Shown piece after piece: positions 15,775 through 21,373 of a stretch of 21,373 nt of DNA. The position numbers and the translations under genes are program-made. The stretch lies in NCBI GenBank assembly GCA_947588865.1, contig CANPYQ010000007.1, forward strand, positions 1 through 21,373, in the 5' to 3' direction. This DNA comes from an uncultured Bacilli bacterium. GTDB taxonomy: Bacteria; Bacillota_I; Bacilli_A; RF39; UBA660. The notes under the pieces are model-generated. The model ran no database searches. It was not told the DNA's origin and was given only the letters and a program-made list of their open reading frames with translations. Position 1 is the first letter of the stretch, and each line of letters starts with the position of its first letter.

Positions 15775-16737
15775 CTAATTATTCAATAGTGTTGTTACAA
15801 TGTTTTTGTAATCGATTCCACAGTTTTTTATTAATGTTGGATACATACTTATATCAGTAAGTCCAGGAATGGTATTTATTTCATTAAAATAGAGTTTATT
15901 ATTTATTTCATCATACAAAAAATCAATTCTGCTTAAATCCTTACAACCTAAAATTTTAAATATATATTTCGAATAGGTTTGTATATTTGATTTTATCGAA
16001 TTATCTATATCAGATATTATTGTTTTACTTTTAGTTTTATATTTAGAATCATAATCATACCAACCACCATTGCTTACTATTTCTCCTATATCAGAAACAA
16101 TTAATTTATTTTTTTTCTCTATGATAGCGCATTCTAACTCTCTATTTTGTTTTATAAATTTTTCAATTATAATATTTTTATCATATTTTAGTGAATTTTT
16201 AAGAATTTTTATTAATTCTTTTTTATTATTAGCAACGCCAATGCCTATTGAAGAGCCACATTTACAAGGTTTAACTATAACAGGATATTCAATTTTTTTT
16301 AAATCAATATTTTTATTGTAAATTATGTATGGAATTTGAGGAATAGAATATTTTTCTAATATTAATTTAGTGAGTAATTTATCATAACATAGTAAACTAC
16401 TATATGAGTTACATCCAACATAATTAATATTAAACATTTCAAATAAACTCTGCAATTTACCATCTTCTCCAATAGCGCCATGAATTACAGGAAATACAAT
16501 GTCGAATTGTTTGAAATATTCAATAATATTTTTTACAGATTTACAAATATTATTCTTCCAATTTAAATCAATATTTATATTTTTTTTAATTTCATATAAA
16601 TTATTTTTTAAATCAAAACCAGCTATTTTATAGTCAAACAAATTATTATCAATATTATTAATAACAAAATTTACAGATTTACAGGAAATTTCATGTTCGT
16701 ACGAATTTCCTCCAAATAATATTAAAACTTTTTTCAC
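15775..16737 (-). CDS. ddl: D-alanine--D-alanine ligase
   Basis: A 320-residue ATP-grasp ligase, somewhat shorter than the usual 340-370. Motifs: GGNSYEHEIS (9-18, with the conserved E16), HGAIGEDG (86-93), KPCKCGSSIG (156-165), the omega-loop YDYDSKY (227-233), SRIDF (269-273) and NEINTIPG (285-292) followed by SMYP (297-300). It joins two D-Ala molecules for the peptidoglycan stem peptide. The tyrosine-rich omega loop is the kind seen in ordinary Ddl enzymes, which argues against D-lactate ligases of the VanA type; D-Ala-D-Ser activity cannot be excluded by eye. The start is GTG at 16737, with AGGGGG (16742-16747) as ribosome binding site. It is unlinked to mur genes here and paired with a small xre gene. 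Confidence 0.9.
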   Translation of the reverse strand: MKKVLILFGGNSYEHEISCKSVNFVINNIDNNLFDYKIAGFDLKNNLYEIKKNINIDLNWKNNICKSVKNIIEYFKQFDIVFPVIHGAIGEDGKLQSLFEMFNINYVGCNSYSSLLCYDKLLTKLILEKYSIPQIPYIIYNKNIDLKKIEYPVIVKPCKCGSSIGIGVANNKKELIKILKNSLKYDKNIIIEKFIKQNRELECAIIEKKNKLIVSDIGEIVSNGGWYDYDSKYKTKSKTIISDIDNSIKSNIQTYSKYIFKILGCKDLSRIDFLYDEINNKLYFNEINTIPGLTDISMYPTLIKNCGIDYKNIVTTLLNN

Positions 16738-16903
16738 AAAACCCCCTAATAAATAATATGAAAGGATAGTAATTATATTTACAAATAATAATACATAATA
16801 AAATTATTTTTTTTAGTGATTGTATTAAAACAATAGATTTATTCTTAAAAATATGTTAAACTATTTATATATAAATATAAAAGAAAATGAAAAAGGTGAA
16901 AGA
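16738..16903. promoter_or_regulatory. Divergent ddl/parA intergenic region
   Basis: This 166-base gap holds the start regions of ddl (minus) and parA (plus). On the plus strand TGTTAAACT (16854-16862) is a fair extended -10 element for parA, 42 bases before its ATG. On the minus strand a TATAAT occurs at 16772-16777, with no clear -35. No parS-like 16-bp palindrome is present. Confidence 0.35.
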
Positions 16904-17689
16904 ATGGGAAAGATTATATCATTTGTAAATCAAAAAGGTGGAGTAGGTAAAACTACATCAAGTATAAATTTGGCAGCTTCCCTAGGGCTTTTAGGTAAAA
17001 AGACACTGCTTGTAGATTTGGATCCCCAAGGTAATAGTACTACAGGTGTAGGGGTTAACAAAGGAGAAATTGAAAGTAGTGTTTATGAATTATTAGTTGA
17101 TAGAGCCGATATAAAAAAAGTAGTCACAAAAACAAAATTTAAAAATTTATATCTTATACCAGCATCAATAAATTTAGCAGGAATAGATATGGAATTAGGT
17201 GAAATGGCTAGACAAAATCCATCATTTGTACCACAATTGCAATTAAGAAAATATTTATATGAAATAAAAGATGTTTTTGATTATATAATTATTGACTGTC
17301 CACCATCTTTAAACTTAATTAATACAAATGCACTAGCAGCATCTAATTCAGTAATAATACCAGTTCAATGTGAATTTTTTGCATTAGAAGGAATTATGCA
17401 ACTTTTAAATTCAATTATGATTGCTCAAAAAAAATTAAACCCTTCTTTAGATATTGAAGGAGTTCTTTTAACGATGTTAGACAATAGAACTAATTTAGGA
17501 TTAGAGGTAGTAGAAGAAATAAAAAGTTATTTTAAAGAAAAAGTTTATGATACTATAATTCCACGACTTGTAAGACTTTCAGAGGCACCAAGTCATGGTA
17601 AACCTATTCATGCATATGATCCAAGGAGTAGAGGTACGGAGGCATATATTAATTTGGCTAAAGAGGTGATTGAGAGAAATGGAAACTAA
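16904..17689 (+). CDS. parA: Chromosome-partitioning ATPase ParA/Soj
   Basis: A 261-residue ParA-type deviant Walker ATPase. The deviant Walker A is KGGVGKTT (11-18), Walker A' is DLDPQGN (38-44) and Walker B is IIIDCPPSL. The short N-terminus without a helix-turn-helix marks the chromosomal (Soj-like) type rather than plasmid type Ia. ParA binds DNA as an ATP dimer and, with ParB, moves origins and regulates DnaA. I chose ATG at 16904 since AAGGTGA (16893-16899) precedes it and family members begin at MGKII; an in-frame ATG at 16853 would add 17 residues with no family support. ParB overlaps its 3' end by 11 bases. Confidence 0.96.
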   Translation: MGKIISFVNQKGGVGKTTSSINLAASLGLLGKKTLLVDLDPQGNSTTGVGVNKGEIESSVYELLVDRADIKKVVTKTKFKNLYLIPASINLAGIDMELGEMARQNPSFVPQLQLRKYLYEIKDVFDYIIIDCPPSLNLINTNALAASNSVIIPVQCEFFALEGIMQLLNSIMIAQKKLNPSLDIEGVLLTMLDNRTNLGLEVVEEIKSYFKEKVYDTIIPRLVRLSEAPSHGKPIHAYDPRSRGTEAYINLAKEVIERNGN

Positions 17690-18554
17690 AAAAAGGGCTT
17701 TAGGTAAGGGCCTAGAACAATTATTTAATTCTGAAAATTTGGACTTGGATAGTTTTGAAAAAGCTGTATATGAGACTGCAACTAACGAAGAAATAATAAA
17801 TATATCATTAAATGAGTTACGTCCAAATCCATATCAACCACGAAAAGTATTTAATGATGAAGCATTAGATGAATTAGCAAATTCAATAAAAGAGCATGGT
17901 GTATTTCAACCAATTATAGTTAAAAAAAGTATAAAAGGATATGAAATTATTGCTGGCGAAAGAAGAGTTAGAGCATCACAAAAAGCTGGGCTTACTAAAA
18001 TACCTGCAATTGTTCGTAATTTAAATGATGAACAAATGATGGAGATTGCTTTACTTGAAAACTTACAAAGGGAGAATTTAAGTGCTATTGAAGAAGCAAT
18101 AGCATATAAATCAATGATAGAAAAACTATCCTTAACACAGGATGAATTGGCTAAAAAAGTTGGTAAAAGTAGAAGTCATATAACTAATATATTAGGCCTT
18201 TTAAGGCTTCCAAAAGAAGTTCAAGAGATGGTATCTAATAATAAAATAAGTATGGGGCATGCTCGTGTTTTAAGTAAGCTAGAAGATGATCAGAAAATAA
18301 TTGAAATGGCAAGAGAAATTGTAAATAAAAAAATACCAGTGAGAGAGTTAGAACAATCATCAGTTACTGAAACAAAAAAAGTAAAAATAGAAAGACATGT
18401 TACCCCAAGTAATGCTAATTATAAATATGTAGAAGAGTTGCTAAGAGAAAAACTTGATACAAAAGTAAAAATAAATGATAAAAAAGTAATTATATCTTTT
18501 AATAATACAGCGGATTTAAATAGAATTTTAGAAATATTAAATGTAAAGGAATAA
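17679..18554 (+). CDS. parB: Chromosome-partitioning protein ParB/Spo0J
   Basis: A 291-residue ParB. The N-terminus has LGKGLEQLF (8-16), a typical start; the ParB/Srx-type CTPase domain includes LRPNPYQPRKVF (47-58) and GERRVRA (93-99), the box that binds CTP; a helix-turn-helix lies near 152-173 (LTQDELAKKVGKSRSHITNIL); the C-terminal 60 residues form the dimerisation domain. ParB loads at parS sites, spreads as a CTP-gated clamp and recruits SMC. The ATG at 17679 overlaps the parA end and has AGGTGAT (17664-17670) ahead; an upstream in-frame TTG at 17670 lies within that site and is less likely. No parS site was found in the window. Confidence 0.95.
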   Translation: METKKRALGKGLEQLFNSENLDLDSFEKAVYETATNEEIINISLNELRPNPYQPRKVFNDEALDELANSIKEHGVFQPIIVKKSIKGYEIIAGERRVRASQKAGLTKIPAIVRNLNDEQMMEIALLENLQRENLSAIEEAIAYKSMIEKLSLTQDELAKKVGKSRSHITNILGLLRLPKEVQEMVSNNKISMGHARVLSKLEDDQKIIEMAREIVNKKIPVRELEQSSVTETKKVKIERHVTPSNANYKYVEELLREKLDTKVKINDKKVIISFNNTADLNRILEILNVKE

Positions 18555-18555
18555 T

Positions 18556-19353
18556 ATGAAAATACAAACAATATTAAAAAGGGAAATAATTGCTCCAGTA
18601 ATAATACTTATATTATGTATTTTATTATGCCTTTTATCTAAAAAACTGATAAATAAAATATTTAGTTTTAAAATTTCTAGTATAAATGAAGGTAAAAAAA
18701 AGACAATAATAAATTTAATAAACAATATAGTAATTTTTATTATTGTGATAATCTCCATATTAATAATATTAGAAATATATGGAATTGATACAAAATCTTT
18801 AATAGCTTCTTTTGGAATTGTAGGTTTAGTTGCAGGTTTAGCATTACAGGACTTGCTTAAAGATTTTATAGTCGGTGTATCAATTATATTTGAAGGTCAA
18901 TATTCTATTGGTGATTGGGTATGCATTAATGGATTTAAAGGTGAGGTTATACCCTCAAATTTAAGAACGACAAAATTAAAAGCATATACAGGTGAAATAA
19001 AGATAATATCTAATAGAAATATAAATGAAATAATTAATTATAGCCAATCTAATACTAATTTAATTATTGATATAGGTGTTGCATATGAATCTGATATAGA
19101 TAGAGTAAAATCTATATTAGATGAGTTATGTATAAAATTTAAAACGCAATACAAGTTAAAAGAAATTTCTTGCTTAGGTATTCAAGAATTATCAGAAAGT
19201 TCAATCAAATTTAGAATTGTTTTACTATCAAAATATCTAGATCAATTCGATTTGGATAGGCAGATTAAAAGAGAAATAATTTTAGCATTTGAAAAAAATA
19301 AAATTACAATACCATATAATCAGGTGGTGATACATAATGGACAAACAATATAA
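18556..19353 (+). CDS. Small-conductance mechanosensitive channel (MscS family)
   Basis: A 265-residue MscS-type membrane protein. Three membrane segments are visible: about 11-28, 51-75 and the pore helix TM3 (about 80-110), with the Gly/Ala packing pattern FGIVGLVAGLALQ. It is followed by the beta domain signature GDWVCINGFKGEV and LRTTKL, then the alpha/beta vestibule. MscS channels open under membrane tension and release solutes during hypo-osmotic shock. The size matches minimal MscS/YggB proteins. AAAGGA (18545-18550) is the ribosome binding site, overlapping the parB end; the start follows the parB stop by one base, and the end overlaps the DUF951 gene by 17 bases. Confidence 0.93.
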   Translation: MKIQTILKREIIAPVIILILCILLCLLSKKLINKIFSFKISSINEGKKKTIINLINNIVIFIIVIISILIILEIYGIDTKSLIASFGIVGLVAGLALQDLLKDFIVGVSIIFEGQYSIGDWVCINGFKGEVIPSNLRTTKLKAYTGEIKIISNRNINEIINYSQSNTNLIIDIGVAYESDIDRVKSILDELCIKFKTQYKLKEISCLGIQELSESSIKFRIVLLSKYLDQFDLDRQIKREIILAFEKNKITIPYNQVVIHNGQTI

Positions 19354-19522
19354 ACTTGGTAGTGTTGTTATCATGAAAAAAAATCATCCATGTGGAACTA
19401 ATGAATGGGAAATTACTAGAGTTGGTGCAGACATTAAAATAAAATGTATTAATTGTGGAAGATCAATAATGATGCCAAGAATAGAGTTTAATAAGAAATT
19501 AAAAAAAGTATTAGAATTTTAG
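19337..19522 (+). CDS. DUF951 family protein
   Basis: A 61-residue protein with the DUF951 hallmarks: VIMKKNHPCGTNEWEI (about 12-27), then ADIKIKCINCGR (about 31-42) and IEFNKKLKKVLE. The HPCG and CxxCGR cysteines suggest a small zinc-binding, OB- or SH3-like barrel, by inference. The family's function is not known; it is common next to parB, mscS or ychF in Bacillota, as here. GGTGGTGAT before the ATG is a good ribosome binding site. Its TAG stop overlaps the ribosome binding site of the following transporter gene. Confidence 0.9.
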   Translation: MDKQYKLGSVVIMKKNHPCGTNEWEITRVGADIKIKCINCGRSIMMPRIEFNKKLKKVLEF

Positions 19523-19532
19523 GAGGATGTAA

Positions 19533-21026
19533 GTGAAAAAGAGAAAAAATAAAAAATCACTAGGTTCCGTTGTTGAAATTTTGTTGTTAATAATAATTGT
19601 TTCCATTATTTGTTTTTTTCTTAATTTACTAAAAGTAAGTGGATATAAAACTGAACCAGGGACTTTTGAAACAACATTATTAATAATAAACAATATATTT
19701 AGTACCTCAGGGATAAAGTATATATTAAATAATTCTTTTGTTAATTTTCAAACATTAGAACCTTTAGTGCTTATAATATTATCGTTAATAGCTATTTCTA
19801 TATTAGAAGCTAGTGGTTTATTAAAACAAATATTTACTCCATTAAAAAAACTTAAACCTAGATATGTAACTATGTTAGTCATTTTTGTTGGTATAATATC
19901 AACTATAATTGGTGATTATAGTTATACGCTTTTATTACCCCTTGCGGGGATACTTTACAAATATATTGGAAGAAGTTCAAGTTTAGGAATAATAACTATG
20001 TTTGTTGCTATTACAATAGGATATGGAACTGGAATTATATATAATTATCAGGCATATCAATTGGGAGATATAACTGAACTCTCAGTACAAGGAATAACAT
20101 CTAACTATAATTATGAATTGTTATCTAATATATTTGTGTTAATTGCATCTACAATAATTTTAACGATTGTTGGAACAATAGTTTTAGAAAGATTTTCAAA
20201 AAAATATGTAAGAAATGAGGAAACGGATAATTTAAATATATCAAAAAAAGCATCTAGAATAACTTTGATTACATTCGTAATAATGATGGCTGTTTTTGTA
20301 TATTGTTTAATACCAGGATTACCTCATTCAGGAATACTTTTAGATAAAACTGAACCGACATATATTGGAAAATTATTTGGAGCGGAATCTCCACTTAATC
20401 AGGGCTTAATGTTCCTAATAATAGGAATATTAATGATATGTGGATTTATATATGGAACCGTTTCTAGAAATATAAAAAATAGTAGAGATTATAGTGATGC
20501 TTTAACTAAAACATTTGAAGGAACTGGATATGTTTTCGTACTTTTATTTTTCTTATCAATATTGTATGAGATAATAGATTGGACAAATATATCTACAGTT
20601 ATATCGACAAATATAATAGATTTTGTTGGTTCTAGTAATGTTCCTGGTTTGTTACTTGTTATAATTGCATTTATATCTATAGTAATAATATCTATATTTA
20701 TACCATCATCAATACAAAAATGGAATTTAATTGCTCCAATTTATGTTCCACTATTAATGAGAGCTAATATTAGCCCTGCATTTACACAAATGATATTTTT
20801 ATCTGCAGATTCAGTTGGAAAATTATTCTCACCTATATACATATATTTAATTATTGCAATAGGGCTCATGAATAAATATGAAAATGATTCCAATATAAGT
20901 ATTTTTCAAATAATGAAAAAATTGATGCCAGTAATAGCTACCTTATCTTTGGTGTGGTTAGTAATTATAATGGGTTGGTATTTACTTGGACTTCCAATAG
21001 GAATAAATTCTAATATAACTTTATAA
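19533..21026 (+). CDS. AbgT-family transporter
   Basis: A 497-residue protein with about 11-12 membrane segments. AbgT-family marks: LEASGL (91-96), the re-entrant-like GDYSYTLLLPLAG (127-139, equivalent to the family's SDAGYVVLIPLA), and in the second half PSSIQKWNLIAPIYVPLLM (391-409) and ADSVGK (425-430), with Trp397 and Asp426 at positions that are conserved in the family. E. coli AbgT takes up p-aminobenzoyl-glutamate, while others export sulfonamides; the substrate here is unknown, and no abgA/abgB peptidase is nearby. GTG start at 19533 is set by a perfect AGGAGG (19521-19526), 6 bases ahead. The gene closes the parA-parB-mscS-DUF951 run and may have been added to it. Confidence 0.8.
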   Translation: MKKRKNKKSLGSVVEILLLIIIVSIICFFLNLLKVSGYKTEPGTFETTLLIINNIFSTSGIKYILNNSFVNFQTLEPLVLIILSLIAISILEASGLLKQIFTPLKKLKPRYVTMLVIFVGIISTIIGDYSYTLLLPLAGILYKYIGRSSSLGIITMFVAITIGYGTGIIYNYQAYQLGDITELSVQGITSNYNYELLSNIFVLIASTIILTIVGTIVLERFSKKYVRNEETDNLNISKKASRITLITFVIMMAVFVYCLIPGLPHSGILLDKTEPTYIGKLFGAESPLNQGLMFLIIGILMICGFIYGTVSRNIKNSRDYSDALTKTFEGTGYVFVLLFFLSILYEIIDWTNISTVISTNIIDFVGSSNVPGLLLVIIAFISIVIISIFIPSSIQKWNLIAPIYVPLLMRANISPAFTQMIFLSADSVGKLFSPIYIYLIIAIGLMNKYENDSNISIFQIMKKLMPVIATLSLVWLVIIMGWYLLGLPIGINSNITL

Positions 21027-21043
21027 TTTACATGTATTTACAT

Positions 21044-21069
21044 AATTTTGGGAAATATTTCCCAAAATT
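21044..21069. repeat. 26-bp perfect palindrome downstream of the AbgT gene
   Basis: The half-site AATTTTGGGAAAT is followed directly by its exact reverse complement. The T run precedes and the A run follows the GC core, the reverse of a classical intrinsic terminator, so it may be either a DNA-binding site or a 3'-end hairpin. It ends 12 bases before the -35 box at 21082. Confidence 0.75.
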
Positions 21070-21081
21070 TAAAAAATTTAG

Positions 21082-21110
21082 TTGACCCTTTTTAATTACT
21101 AATTTATAAT
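21082..21110 (+). promoter_or_regulatory. Consensus promoter for a possible small RNA
   Basis: TTGACC (21082-21087, 5 of 6 matches) and a perfect TATAAT (21105-21110) lie exactly 17 bases apart. There is no protein gene downstream within the window, but a terminator lies about 90 bases on. Confidence 0.7.
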
Positions 21111-21116
21111 TATATC

Positions 21117-21211
21117 GTAGTGTAGGCATATACATTACTATGAGCGGTTCTATTTTAGAATAAAGGGGAAACAAAAACTTGGGTATTTTAAACTCAAGTT
21201 TATTTTATTTT
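21117..21211 (+). ncRNA. Candidate small structured RNA (about 90-95 nt), family unknown
   Basis: Transcription from the upstream promoter should begin near 21117. The RNA would fold into three hairpins: GTAGTGTA (21117-21124) with TACATTAC (21131-21138, one G-U pair); GTTCTA (21147-21152) with TAGAAT (21156-21161); and the terminator stem (21175-21201). A purine-rich AAAGGGGAAAC is left unpaired between the second and third. It matches no RNA family I can recognise; a preQ1-like GGTTC stretch lacks the pairing needed. A seven-codon frame (ATG at 21140, stop 21161-21163) is inside, with no proper ribosome binding site. It could be an sRNA or an attenuated leader for a gene beyond the window. 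Confidence 0.5.
21175..21211 (+). terminator. Intrinsic terminator of the small-RNA candidate
   Basis: AAACTTGGGT (21175-21184) pairs with ACTCAAGTTT (21192-21201, one G-U pair) around a 7-base loop, followed by TTTATTTTATTTT. It lies about 150 bases after the AbgT stop, with a separate promoter between them. Confidence 0.8.
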
Positions 21212-21373
21212 AAGGTATTAATTTAATTATGATTTTTATCTTTGATGAATTTATAAAAAAATTAAGTAAAATAATTTTAAGCGTAATTAGTAATAAAAAG
21301 TGTGAAATGAAAAAGTAAATTCCAGTTTCAAAAAATGTAAAAGGAATGTAAGAGAAACCTCTATTTTAAAGAG
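21212..21373. other. AT-rich non-coding right end
   Basis: No open frame with a ribosome binding site, tRNA or repeat is seen in these bases on either strand. At the very edge CTCT and AGAG flank a 7-base spacer (21359-21373), which may be the beginning of a longer hairpin cut off by the window. Confidence 0.4.

Noticed and set aside
16853..16903. A longer ParA starting at ATG 16853
   Set aside because: No ribosome binding site precedes it, the added residues do not resemble ParA, and ATG 16904 has both a good site and the canonical start.
21140..21163. A seven-codon leader peptide within the small-RNA candidate
   Set aside because: There is no well-placed ribosome binding site and no run of regulatory codons; it is more likely a chance frame.
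21141..21184. A preQ1-type riboswitch suggested by GCGGTTC and a downstream A-rich stretch
   Set aside because: The CCC segment needed to pair and form the H-type pseudoknot is missing; a GGGG run occupies that place.
1..21373. A parS site for the ParAB system
   Set aside because: I looked for the 16-bp palindrome with a CACGTG centre. The only CACGTG I noticed, inside clpB near 12815, lacks the flanking TGTTT/AAACA symmetry.
1..21373. tRNA or rRNA genes, CRISPR arrays, insertion sequences or prophage genes
   Set aside because: None were recognised: no repeats with spacers, no transposase or integrase motifs, and no cloverleaf-like segments in the gaps.

Overview
The window is a strongly AT-rich stretch (roughly a quarter G+C by eye) from a low-G+C Bacillota genome, most likely a Clostridia-like or related gut lineage with a compact genome. 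Supporting signs are AGGTGA/GGAGG ribosome binding sites before nearly every gene, tight gene packing with many ATGA/TAGTG overlaps, Bacillus-like gene order (dnaX-ybaB-recR-bofA, then holB-ricT-trmN-rsmI, then pth-x-mfd, and parA-parB), an HrcA/CIRCE heat-shock operator, and a BofA sporulation homologue. TGA acts as a normal stop (ybaB, holB) and TGG encodes Trp, so this is genetic code 11 and not a code-4 mollicute. I cannot name the species.

Layout: (1) positions 1-2178, plus strand: the 3' part of dnaX, then ybaB, recR and bofA, closed by a clear intrinsic terminator. (2) 2237-7846, plus strand: an extended -10 promoter starts holB-ricT-trmN, followed after a 138-base gap by rsmI, a JAMM/MPN metalloprotease-like gene, pth and an unrecognised gene. 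(3) 7891-11166: mfd, which meets clpB (minus) at a symmetric bidirectional terminator. (4) 11183-13540: clpB lacks its N-terminal domain and is driven by a promoter whose -35 box lies inside a near-perfect CIRCE operator; typA (plus) starts divergently from its own extended -10 promoter. (5) 15461-16737, minus strand: ddl followed by a small XRE regulator. (6) 16904-21026, plus strand: parA-parB-mscS-DUF951 and an AbgT-type transporter. (7) 21027-21373: no protein gene, but a 26-bp perfect palindrome, a consensus promoter and a terminator about 90 bases downstream together suggest an unannotated small structured RNA.

Most of the window is housekeeping: clamp loading and replication (DnaX, HolB), recombinational and transcription-coupled repair (RecR, Mfd), RNA modification and translation quality control (TrmN, RsmI, Pth, TypA), proteostasis (ClpB), chromosome segregation (ParAB), cell-wall precursor synthesis (Ddl), osmotic protection (MscS) and transport. 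Both the dnaX-recR block and parAB lie near oriC in Bacillus, so the window is probably origin-proximal, although I see no dnaA and no parS site. The items most worth a second look are the small-RNA candidate at the right end, the JAMM protein with a long insertion between its metal-binding motifs, the unknown gene between pth and mfd, the naturally N-domain-less CIRCE-controlled ClpB, and a possible tau/gamma slippage site in dnaX.
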